From positions 1 to 52,769 of the forward strand of contig CADACE010000046.1 in assembly GCA_902786265.1 (NCBI GenBank): a stretch of DNA of 52,769 nucleotides, in the 5' to 3' direction. Source of the stretch: an uncultured Chloroflexota bacterium (GTDB taxonomy: Bacteria; Chloroflexota; Anaerolineae; Anaerolineales; Anaerolineaceae). The position numbers and the translations under genes were made by a program. The notes under the pieces are model-generated. The model was not told the DNA's origin, made no database searches, and saw only the letters and a program-made list of their open reading frames with translations. Shown here piece after piece: positions 8,317-15,685 of the stretch. The first letter of the stretch is position 1. Each line of letters begins with the position of its first letter.

Positions 8317-9456
8317 CTAAATTTCAGCATAATTGCCGAGGAACCAGACCTCCGGGCAGCTGCGTTCCAGATCCGCGAGCATGGGAAGAACAGCAGGCTC
8401 CTTCACGGATGCTTCCAGCTCCACAAAGAAAACAAACTCAAAATTCCGGCCCGGGATCGGGCAGGACTCCAGCTTGATCATGTTGATCCCCAATGTAGCC
8501 GGCTTGGAAAGCATGTCATATAGCGATCCCGGCGTATTGGCACAGGAAATCACCAGGCTGATGTGATTCGCGCCTTCATACATCATCGGGTTTTTGGTGA
8601 TGCAGATAAAACGGGTGTAATTGTTTTCGCTGTCCTGAATTTGTTCATCCAACACCTCAAGACCGTAAAGCTCCGCACATCCTTTGGAAGCAATTGCCGC
8701 GCAGTCATTCCGTTCCGATCCGGAAACTTTTTTCGCGGCCATAGCGGTGTTGGCATAAGGCACGACTTCCACACCTTTTAACTTTTCAAGATAACGCGAG
8801 CACTGTCCGATGGCCTGCTGGTGGGAAAAAATGGTTTTAATATCCGAAAGCTTCGTTCCAGGTTTGACCAACAGCGTGTGATGGATCCACTGCCGGGTGG
8901 AACGCACAATATAGAAATGATATTTCTGCAGCAGCGCATAAACCGCACGCACAGACCCGTTCGAGCTGTTTTCGATCGGCAGCACACCGAATTTGCACAA
9001 TCCGGAATCCACCGCGCGGAAAACCGCGTCAAAACTGTCCACATACATCAGGCTGCCGTGCGGGAACATCCGGTCACAGGCTTCCTGCGAATTCGCGCCC
9101 TCCGTACCCTGACAGGCGATCATCCCGCTCTTCGGGAAAACAGCTTCTTCCTTTTCCCGCATTTGATCCGCAATCGCGGCAATTTTGGAAGGTCCGCTGA
9201 TAAGCTCCGACTGGCGGGCTTTTGACAGGTTCATAAGCGTGTTGAAAAACTGATAGACATAAGTCTCGTTCTCCGCACCGCCTTTTTCCGCCATCCGCGC
9301 AAGGATCTCGCGTTCCCGTGTTTTATCAAGGATCGGCAGTCCGTTGGCCTTTTTGTACTCAGCCACTTCAGCACTCAGCTGCATCCGTTCCAGAAACAGA
9401 TCCAGCATTTCATCATTCAATTCATTTATCCGTTTCCGGATCTCACTCAGTTCCAT
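8317..9456 (-). CDS. pheA: Bifunctional chorismate mutase / prephenate dehydratase (P-protein)
   Basis: A 379-residue cytoplasmic enzyme converting chorismate to prephenate and then to phenylpyruvate for phenylalanine synthesis. Residues 1-90 are an AroQ-type chorismate mutase (IRKRINELNDEMLDLFLERMQL). Residues about 105-290 are the dehydratase, with the NYTRF motif at 279-283. Residues about 300-379 are an ACT regulatory domain. The usual phenylalanine-binding ESRP motif reads ESCP (330-333), so feedback inhibition may be altered. The gene starts eight bases after the tyrA stop with AAGGAG, so tyrA and pheA form an operon that divides prephenate between tyrosine and phenylalanine. Confidence 0.96.
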   Translation of the reverse strand: MELSEIRKRINELNDEMLDLFLERMQLSAEVAEYKKANGLPILDKTREREILARMAEKGGAENETYVYQFFNTLMNLSKARQSELISGPSKIAAIADQMREKEEAVFPKSGMIACQGTEGANSQEACDRMFPHGSLMYVDSFDAVFRAVDSGLCKFGVLPIENSSNGSVRAVYALLQKYHFYIVRSTRQWIHHTLLVKPGTKLSDIKTIFSHQQAIGQCSRYLEKLKGVEVVPYANTAMAAKKVSGSERNDCAAIASKGCAELYGLEVLDEQIQDSENNYTRFICITKNPMMYEGANHISLVISCANTPGSLYDMLSKPATLGINMIKLESCPIPGRNFEFVFFVELEASVKEPAVLPMLADLERSCPEVWFLGNYAEI

Positions 9457-9464
9457 AAAACTCC

Positions 9465-10301
9465 TTACCTTCCGCCGGCGCTTTCTTTCATCTCGCGGCC
9501 TTTTTTCAGCAGGGCACGCAGCGCTTCCGCGTCACGGTCATGCAAAGCTTCCTGATATTTCTGCAGATTTTCCACCAGAATATCCACCTGTCTGGAAAGG
9601 TAATCCGCGTTATCCATCATCAAAACCGTCCACATATCTTCATCCAGGCGGGCGACACGCGTCATATCTCGGAAAGAACCGGCAGAAAAGCCCATCTGTT
9701 CCTGGCTTTCCGGTGACTGAATATAAGCACTGGAAGTGATATGGGCAAGCTGCGACGTATAAGCGATGATGCGGTCATGCTCATCCGGAGTGGAAAATGT
9801 CAGCTTCGCGAACCCGAGCTCATAGAAAAAGTCACGCAGTGTTTCAAGCAGGGGGAGATCCGTAGCGTCATCCGGGGTGAGGATCATGGAAGCACCGTCA
9901 AAAAGGTGGGAAGCCGCGTTACCATAGCCGGCGACTTCCTTCCCCGCCATCGGATGTCCGCCGATATAACGGAAACCGTATTTTCTCGCAAGCGGAGTGA
10001 TCTCCGAGACTACAGCCCGTTTTACACCGCAGAGATCCACAACGATCGTGCCTTTCCCGATTTCAGCGGCATGTTCCTGCATCCACTGCACCGCGTAATC
10101 CGGCCGGATGGCGATCATCAGCATGTCACATTCACCGAGGTTATCCCTGCTCAGCGGAGCATCGATCCCTTTCGTCATCTTCGCAAGGAACATTGTTTCT
10201 TCGTTTTTATCATAGCCAAAAACCGTATGTGAGGTTTTTTCTTTAATAGACTTAGCCATCGACCCGCCGATCAGGCCGAGTCCGACAATTCCGATATTCA
10301 T
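9465..10301 (-). CDS. tyrA: Prephenate dehydrogenase
   Basis: A 278-residue NAD(P)-dependent enzyme that oxidatively decarboxylates prephenate to 4-hydroxyphenylpyruvate for tyrosine synthesis. The start chosen, MNIGIVGLGLIGGSMAKSI, gives a standard Rossmann GxGxxG at the N-terminus; the longer open frame begins inside the upstream terminator. GGHPMAGKEVAGYG carries the conserved His and Gly residues of the active site. There is no ACT domain, so it is the short form. A consensus TATAAT at 10339-10344 suggests its own promoter downstream of glgA. It is followed by pheA in the same operon. Confidence 0.94.
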   Translation of the reverse strand: MNIGIVGLGLIGGSMAKSIKEKTSHTVFGYDKNEETMFLAKMTKGIDAPLSRDNLGECDMLMIAIRPDYAVQWMQEHAAEIGKGTIVVDLCGVKRAVVSEITPLARKYGFRYIGGHPMAGKEVAGYGNAASHLFDGASMILTPDDATDLPLLETLRDFFYELGFAKLTFSTPDEHDRIIAYTSQLAHITSSAYIQSPESQEQMGFSAGSFRDMTRVARLDEDMWTVLMMDNADYLSRQVDILVENLQKYQEALHDRDAEALRALLKKGREMKESAGGR

Positions 10302-10338
10302 ATAAGTTTTAGCTCCCTTATTGAGTAAACTATGCCGG

Positions 10339-10344
10339 ATTATA
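10339..10344 (-). promoter_or_regulatory. -10 element of the tyrA-pheA promoter
   Basis: TATAAT on the minus strand between the glgA terminator and tyrA, giving a leader of about 30 bases. No good -35 is visible; the -35 zone overlaps the glgA terminator stem. Confidence 0.5.
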
Positions 10345-10345
10345 C

Positions 10346-10378
10346 CCGAAAAACAAAAACGGGAGAAAAATCTCCCGT
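10346..10378 (-). terminator. glgA terminator
   Basis: ACGGGAGA (10359-10366) pairs with TCTCCCGT (10371-10378) around a four-base loop. On the minus strand TTTTTGTTTTT follows. It lies 28 bases past the glgA stop. Confidence 0.85.
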
Positions 10379-10406
10379 CATTTGGTAACAAAAGGTATAA
10401 AAAGGC

Positions 10407-12248
10407 TTATTTCTTTGACGAACGGTTTTGCCTTTGCTTGTGCGGCATCAGCAGCCGGCGCAGCTCCGCGCCCTTGGAAATATTCCCGGTAACCTTCATC
10501 TGTCCGCTCATAAACAGCCGGTCAGCATTCAGGTCTCCTGTCGCCATGCCCATCAAATGGTCAAAACTTGCGGATACCGTCGCGTCAGGGTTCGGATAAG
10601 ATTCCGGAATCACCTCGATCTTCTCCGGGCTGAACCGCACAAAGAATGTTCCCGCCCCGCGTCCGGTGATCTCAAACTGGACAACACGTGTATAGTTTTT
10701 TTCGATTCTCGGAGAAAGCTTTTTGAGGTTCATGTTCCCGAAATACATGTAAGCTTCCTTTAATCGGCTAAAGGCGTCTTCAAAGGAGATCTCCTCTCCG
10801 GTACCGCCGATATAGATCTCACTGTACATCTGGTTATACTGCTGGGCACTCTTTGTCCAGGAAAAATCCTTCGTCATGCCGCGGCGCTGCAGAAGCCGGA
10901 AGGTCTGATTATCCCCGAAATAGATCTTGACAGCCGCCTGTATGGCAAGGTAGAGCGCTTTGGAGTGATAGGTCACGAAGGAGAAACCATCGCCCTGTCC
11001 GTCAAAACTGCTGTAAGCGCGTACCGAATCCTTCAGGCCGCCGGTCTCATGGACGATCGGCACTGTTCCGAACCGCATCGCCATCATCTGTGACAGACCG
11101 CAGGGCTCAAAACGGGATGGCATCAGGTACATATCCGCACCCGCAAAGATCTCGCTCGCCATCTGTTCGGTATAATCGAAGGAAAATCCCAGCTGCCCCG
11201 GCCACTTCTTTTTGGCTTCTTTGAAGAAATCAATATACTGCTGTTCCCCCTGGCCGAAAACGATCAGCTGAATACCCATGTTCATGATTGCGGGAAGCGC
11301 TTCCTTGATGAGCTCGATCCCTTTCTGTTCATTGAGCCGGGCAACGGAAGCCAGCAGCGGATAGAACGGCTCTTCATCAAGGCCGAATTTTTTCTGGATA
11401 CTGGCCTTGCAAAGCTGCTTGCCCTTCATATGTTTCACGTCAAAATTGTATGGCAGGCGTTTATCGAGAGCGGGATCGTAAGTATCCATATCGATCCCGT
11501 TGAGAATGCCGTAAAGCTTATATTCAATGATATCCGCCACACCTTCCAGCCCCATCCCGTATTTCGGGCTGTGAAGCTCACGGGCATAATTCGGAGAAAC
11601 CGTGGAAACGGCATCCGCCATCAGCATCGCGCCTTTCATGAGGTTAACGTCTTTCCGTCCCTCAAATTCGTAGCCAAGTCCGCCCTCATACCAGCCGGCG
11701 GGCAGCGCGAATGTGCTTGTCAGTTCTTTGGCACCGAACTGACCCTGGTAGGCGATGTTATGAATAGTGTATACGGTCTTGATCCCCTGGAGATCCTTGC
11801 GCCACGACTGGTCATTCTTCAGATAAACAACGGTCAGAGCGGTCTCCCAGTCATTGCAGTGGATGATTTCCGGACGGAAATCCAGGTCACCCAAAACTTC
11901 CAGCACAGACCGGCTGAACATGGCAAAACGCGTCTTATCATCTTTATACCCGTATAATCTTGGTCGGTCAAAGAAAGGAGGAAAATCAACAAACCACACC
12001 GTTACACCGGCTCTGTCACCCCGGTACAGACTGATGGGATACTCCCACTGACCATGCCGGATCGTACAGTCCTTCTCTTTTTTCAGAGTTTTCCCGAATC
12101 TTTCCCGGACACACTGGTAAAGCGGGGTTATGATCGCCACTTCATTGCCGGCTTTCTTCAATGCGGGGGGAAGAGAATAAGCGACATCTGCCAATCCGCC
12201 GGATTTACTGAACGGAGCACACTCACTCGTCACAAACAAAATTTTCAT
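10407..12248 (-). CDS. glgA: Glycogen synthase with C-terminal SCP2-like domain
   Basis: A 613-residue protein. Residues 1 to about 485 are a GT5 ADP-glucose glycogen synthase, with the KSGGL substrate-binding motif at 15-19 and SRFEPCGLSQMMAMRFG in the C-terminal half. It would extend alpha-1,4-glucan chains in the cytoplasm. Usual bacterial GlgA is about 480 residues. Here a further 125 residues follow, and residues about 500-600 (including DATVSASFDHLMGMATGDL and LFMSGQMKVTGNISKGAEL) fit the SCP2 sterol-carrier lipid-binding fold. I do not know a described GlgA with this domain. I chose the ATG at 12248, with AAGGAGG eight bases upstream, over the longer frame. No other glg genes are adjacent. 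Confidence 0.92.
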   Translation of the reverse strand: MKILFVTSECAPFSKSGGLADVAYSLPPALKKAGNEVAIITPLYQCVRERFGKTLKKEKDCTIRHGQWEYPISLYRGDRAGVTVWFVDFPPFFDRPRLYGYKDDKTRFAMFSRSVLEVLGDLDFRPEIIHCNDWETALTVVYLKNDQSWRKDLQGIKTVYTIHNIAYQGQFGAKELTSTFALPAGWYEGGLGYEFEGRKDVNLMKGAMLMADAVSTVSPNYARELHSPKYGMGLEGVADIIEYKLYGILNGIDMDTYDPALDKRLPYNFDVKHMKGKQLCKASIQKKFGLDEEPFYPLLASVARLNEQKGIELIKEALPAIMNMGIQLIVFGQGEQQYIDFFKEAKKKWPGQLGFSFDYTEQMASEIFAGADMYLMPSRFEPCGLSQMMAMRFGTVPIVHETGGLKDSVRAYSSFDGQGDGFSFVTYHSKALYLAIQAAVKIYFGDNQTFRLLQRRGMTKDFSWTKSAQQYNQMYSEIYIGGTGEEISFEDAFSRLKEAYMYFGNMNLKKLSPRIEKNYTRVVQFEITGRGAGTFFVRFSPEKIEVIPESYPNPDATVSASFDHLMGMATGDLNADRLFMSGQMKVTGNISKGAELRRLLMPHKQRQNRSSKK

Positions 12249-12546
12249 AAAAACCGCCTCCTTTTCAGCCAAGCCATCGAATTATGCTACTATCATAACA
12301 TAAAAATCGTTTTAATTCGTCTTTCTTTCGGATGCTTTTTGGAATTCTAAAAATATCCGGACAGGACAGAAAACCTTATTCTCCGTCCCCGGTATATACG
12401 ATACAGAATTTCACTCGTTATATTTCAAAAAGGTCTGCCAAAATACTGAATTTTTTTTCGGTTAATCCGGGTAAAAATTCCTGCACGGAACACTCAAGCG
12501 GAATTGTGATAAAATTGGAATCGAAATAGAAGAACAGGACGGGCAC

Positions 12547-13482
12547 ATGAGAATATTCGTTACAGGAGCATGCGGTCAGCTGGGACATGACGTCGTCAAT
12601 GAAGCCGCGTCACGAGGGTATGAGCCAATTGCCTCCGACATCACCCCTGAATACAGAGGAGCCGATGACGGAAGCTTTGCCGTCTCCGCGCCTTATCTTC
12701 CTCTGGATATCACGGAGGAAACCGCTGTACAGAACCATATCACGGAATTACATCCGGATGTGATCATCCATTGCGGCGCCTGGACTGCCGTTGATGCCGC
12801 GGAGGATGAGGAAAACCGTCCCAAGGTCTTTGCGGTAAACGCGGGAGGAACGCAAAATATTGCAGGGGCAGCGAAAAGCATCGGGGCAAAAATCGTTTAC
12901 CTCTCAACCGACTATGTTTTTAACGGAGAGGGCACCCGCCCGTGGGAAGCTGATGACCAATGCTGCAGCCCTTTGAATATCTACGGACAAAGCAAACTGG
13001 AGGGCGAACTGGCGGTCCGCGAAAGCACCGACAAATTTTTTATTGTCCGAACCTCCTGGGTATTTGGACTTTCCGGCAATAATTTTGTAAAGACCATACT
13101 GCGTGTCGGAAAAAGCCATTCGCAGGTCCGTGTAGTATCCGATCAGATCGGCACCCCGACTTATACTCCGGACCTTGCCCGGATCCTTCTGGATATGGCT
13201 GAAACGGAAAAATACGGGATCTATCATGTGACAAATTCCGAAACGGAAAAGGACAGCTATATTTCCTGGTTTGACTTTACCGAAGAAATATATAAACAGG
13301 CAGGACTTGACACGGAGGTGATCCCGGTCACAACGTCCGAATACGGGCTGTCAAAAGCGCGGCGTCCCTTCAACAGCCGGATGGATAAACAAAAGCTGAT
13401 TCGGGAAGGATTCACCCCGCTGCCGGACTGGAAGGATGCGCTGCACCGTTACCTGATGCAGATCGGAGAAATAAAGCATTGA
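12547..13482 (+). CDS. rfbD: dTDP-4-dehydrorhamnose reductase
   Basis: A 311-residue short-chain dehydrogenase/reductase that reduces dTDP-4-keto-L-rhamnose to dTDP-L-rhamnose. It shows the N-terminal nucleotide motif TGACGQLGHDV, the STDYVF strand and the catalytic YGQSK near residue 145. It precedes rfbC by 34 bases on the same strand, so the last two steps of dTDP-rhamnose synthesis are encoded together in the order D-C. The rfbA and rfbB genes are not in this window. The product feeds cell-surface polysaccharide. Confidence 0.95.
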   Translation: MRIFVTGACGQLGHDVVNEAASRGYEPIASDITPEYRGADDGSFAVSAPYLPLDITEETAVQNHITELHPDVIIHCGAWTAVDAAEDEENRPKVFAVNAGGTQNIAGAAKSIGAKIVYLSTDYVFNGEGTRPWEADDQCCSPLNIYGQSKLEGELAVRESTDKFFIVRTSWVFGLSGNNFVKTILRVGKSHSQVRVVSDQIGTPTYTPDLARILLDMAETEKYGIYHVTNSETEKDSYISWFDFTEEIYKQAGLDTEVIPVTTSEYGLSKARRPFNSRMDKQKLIREGFTPLPDWKDALHRYLMQIGEIKH

Positions 13483-13516
13483 CAATAAACACTTCCGCAA
13501 TTCTAAAGGGGGAACA

Positions 13517-14131
13517 ATGAGCCAGATCAGGGTCGAATATAATGTAAACGGAATCGAAGGCCTGTGCGTCATCACGCCCGCGGTCCACATGGACAGCCGC
13601 GGATACTTTATGGAGATTTTCAACGAAAATGACATGAGGGAAGCGGGGTTAGATTTCCGTTTCGTCCAGGACAACCAAAGCGGAAGCATGAAAGGCGTCC
13701 TGCGCGGACTGCACTATCAAAAGAATTTTCCTCAGGCAAAGCTTGTCCGCGTCATCAAGGGCGTGGTCTTTGATGTAGCGGTAGACCTGCGGCCAGGTCC
13801 GACATTCGGAAAATATCACGGCGAACTCCTGACAGACCAGAACAACAAACAATTCCTGATTCCCCGCGGGTTTGCGCATGGTTATCTCGTCCTGACAAAT
13901 TTTGCCGAATTTCATTACAAATGCGACGATTTTTATCATCCGAATGATGAAAGCGGCATTGCGTGGAATGATCCGGAAATCGGTATCAAATGGGCAGACG
14001 TCATCGGAGATTACACCGGCAGCGCGGATCCCTCCGGTTACCGGCTTTCAGACGGCACACCGCTGCTCCTCGCAGAAAAAGACAAGCATTGGGACGGAAT
14101 CAAATCATTCCGCTCATCCTCAATGCACTAA
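13517..14131 (+). CDS. rfbC: dTDP-4-dehydrorhamnose 3,5-epimerase
   Basis: A 204-residue cupin-fold epimerase acting before RfbD in dTDP-L-rhamnose synthesis. Family motifs include DSRGYFMEIFNENDM near residue 25, GVLRGLHYQ near residue 62 (with the catalytic His), and IPRGFAHGYLVL. The length is typical (180-210). A GGGGGAA ribosome site precedes the ATG. The gene ends 61 bases before the convergent YczE-like gene, with no strong terminator seen. Confidence 0.96.
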   Translation: MSQIRVEYNVNGIEGLCVITPAVHMDSRGYFMEIFNENDMREAGLDFRFVQDNQSGSMKGVLRGLHYQKNFPQAKLVRVIKGVVFDVAVDLRPGPTFGKYHGELLTDQNNKQFLIPRGFAHGYLVLTNFAEFHYKCDDFYHPNDESGIAWNDPEIGIKWADVIGDYTGSADPSGYRLSDGTPLLLAEKDKHWDGIKSFRSSSMH

Positions 14132-14192
14132 TATATGTTCAGATCAAAGATACTTATCTGAAATTACCCCGGCTGACAGCGGAAGATATCTC

Positions 14193-14882
14193 TCAGCAAT
14201 ATTGATGGGTAAACACTTTCCAAGAGTCCTTCAGCCGCTGATGCTTGATCTGTGTCGCGTCGAAATGGACCGATTGGAATGCCATCTGCATAATGGGACC
14301 GGCTCCGAAAGCACAGATGAGCGTTCCAACGCCGACAGGACCGCCCAACAGCCATCCGATGAAGGTGGCTGTACTCCAAAGGAAAATGCTGACTGCTCCG
14401 ATGGGGATCTTTTTGAAACGCTTTGCGAGGCCGACAAGCAGTGTATCCTTCGGTCCGCAGCCAAGAGAGGCGATCATATAACCATACTGTGTATAGGCAA
14501 GGATAACCAATCCTGCCAGCATCATGGGGATCCCTGTCCACATGGATCCTGCTTTCGGGACCAGATTGAGCCAGTTGAAAAAATCAACTGATTTTCCGAC
14601 AACAATGGCATCGATGAACATAGCCAGACCGATCGGTTCCCGCAGCAAAATATCAATGAACAGGACCACGATCCCAATAAAAATTGAGGTAGTCCCGTAC
14701 AGGATCCCCAATGTTTTGGAAATACCCAGACCCAGCACATCCCACGGACCCGCGCCGATATTCGCCTGTATTGTCAGATAAATGCCGAATCCGTTCACGA
14801 AAAGGCTCACCGTCACCAGCAGCATGTTCAAAATAATCGCTTTAACAGAGCGGTTTTCCCGCAATTCCTGCCATTTTTTCAT
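14193..14882 (-). CDS. YczE/YitT-type integral membrane protein
   Basis: A 229-residue membrane protein with about five or six hydrophobic helices and no soluble domain. GFGIYLTIQANIGAGPWDVLG and the repeated-type segment ASLGCGPKDTLLVG are characteristic of the YczE/YyaS family, whose biochemical role is not established. I chose the ATG at 14882; GGAGGG lies ten bases upstream, whereas the longer frame would start inside that site. It is monocistronic and divergent from rpsO. Confidence 0.85.
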   Translation of the reverse strand: MKKWQELRENRSVKAIILNMLLVTVSLFVNGFGIYLTIQANIGAGPWDVLGLGISKTLGILYGTTSIFIGIVVLFIDILLREPIGLAMFIDAIVVGKSVDFFNWLNLVPKAGSMWTGIPMMLAGLVILAYTQYGYMIASLGCGPKDTLLVGLAKRFKKIPIGAVSIFLWSTATFIGWLLGGPVGVGTLICAFGAGPIMQMAFQSVHFDATQIKHQRLKDSWKVFTHQYC

Positions 14883-15088
14883 GAAAAACACACCCTCCAA
14901 AGGGACTGTTCACAAATCTCTATTCCATTGATTATCCGGACTCTGAATCAATACCTTCAACTCAAAGCGAAATAACAAAATCGGAATACCGGGGGAATTA
15001 TAATGCTTTTCATGTTATCCTTACTTTAAACACTTTCAAAAGGTGAGTGCATAACCATTCACCTTTTTCCGCCTCGCTGCGAATTTGG

Positions 15089-15160
15089 TGTTATACTAAG
15101 TAGCGACTAGTCCCGCGCCGGGAAAAACTCGACGTGCGGAGACTGCCAAATTTATTTTTT
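15089..15160 (+). promoter_or_regulatory. rpsO promoter and leader hairpin
   Basis: An extended -10 (TGTTATACT, 15089-15097) has no good -35. The leader then folds: AGTC (15109-15112) with GACT (15141-15144), and CGCGC (15114-15118) with GTGCG (15134-15138, one G-U). This sits just ahead of the ribosome site, where S15 autoregulatory structures lie in several bacteria; autoregulation here is inference. Confidence 0.5.
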
Positions 15161-15172
15161 AGGAGCAATGTC

Positions 15173-15445
15173 ATGGCTTTAACAAAAGACGAAAAGGCAT
15201 TTTATGCCAATGAATACGGCAAACACGAAGGCGACACCGGCTCTGCCGAAGTCCAGATCGCAATGCTGACCAAACGCATCAAGGATCTGACCGAACACCT
15301 GCGTGCGAACAAAAAAGATGAGGCTTCCCGCCGCGGTATGTTCAAGATGGTCGGCCGCCGCCGCCGTTTGATGTCCTACCTGCGCCGCACAGATTACGCA
15401 TCTTTCGTTGCGCTCTGCGAAAAACTCGGCCTCCGCGTAAAATAA
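15173..15445 (+). CDS. rpsO: 30S ribosomal protein S15
   Basis: A 90-residue ribosomal protein that binds 16S rRNA. The sequence is canonical, including GDTGSAEVQIAMLTKRI and the basic GRRRRLMSYL. I chose the ATG at 15173 (AGGAG seven bases upstream); the longer frame adds 13 unrelated residues. The rpsO-pnp order is the widely conserved one. A strong terminator follows directly, so pnp depends on readthrough or its own promoter. Confidence 0.98.
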   Translation: MALTKDEKAFYANEYGKHEGDTGSAEVQIAMLTKRIKDLTEHLRANKKDEASRRGMFKMVGRRRRLMSYLRRTDYASFVALCEKLGLRVK

Positions 15446-15460
15446 TCTTTTCGGAAATGA

Positions 15461-15492
15461 GAGAGCAGAAGGCTTCTTCTGCTCTCTTTTTT
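15461..15492 (+). terminator. rpsO terminator
   Basis: Perfect 11-base stem GAGAGCAGAAG (15461-15471) and CTTCTGCTCTC (15476-15486) with a four-base loop and six Ts. Confidence 0.93.
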
Positions 15493-15515
15493 GGGATTAT
15501 CCCATAATCAGGCAA

Positions 15516-15671
15516 GCTCACAAGCGGTCGGGCATTGAAAAGAAGGAATTAGGGACCGGACTGTAAGAAGAAAGGCGTGCTGCGCCTTTTGGCTGATAGC
15601 CACCCCTAAACCCTAACCCCTTCTCCTCAGTTCCTGACCTGTGAGCAAAAAGCGGGCCGTCTTTACGGCCC
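15516..15671 (+). promoter_or_regulatory. Structured leader of pnp
   Basis: Nested pairing ahead of pnp. The outer stem joins 15516-15522 to 15640-15646 and 15526-15529 to 15636-15639. A second long stem joins 15541-15554 to 15611-15624 (two A-C mismatches). Inside are two hairpins, AAAGGCG/CGCCTTT (15571-15577, 15583-15589) and TGGCT/AGCCA (15590-15602). A separate hairpin GGGCCGT/ACGGCCC (15654-15671) abuts the ribosome site. The right arm of the second stem is a CCCTAA-type heptad run. PNPase messages are autoregulated through leader hairpins in enterobacteria; a similar role here is inference. Confidence 0.6.
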
Positions 15672-15685
15672 GGGACAGGAATAAT

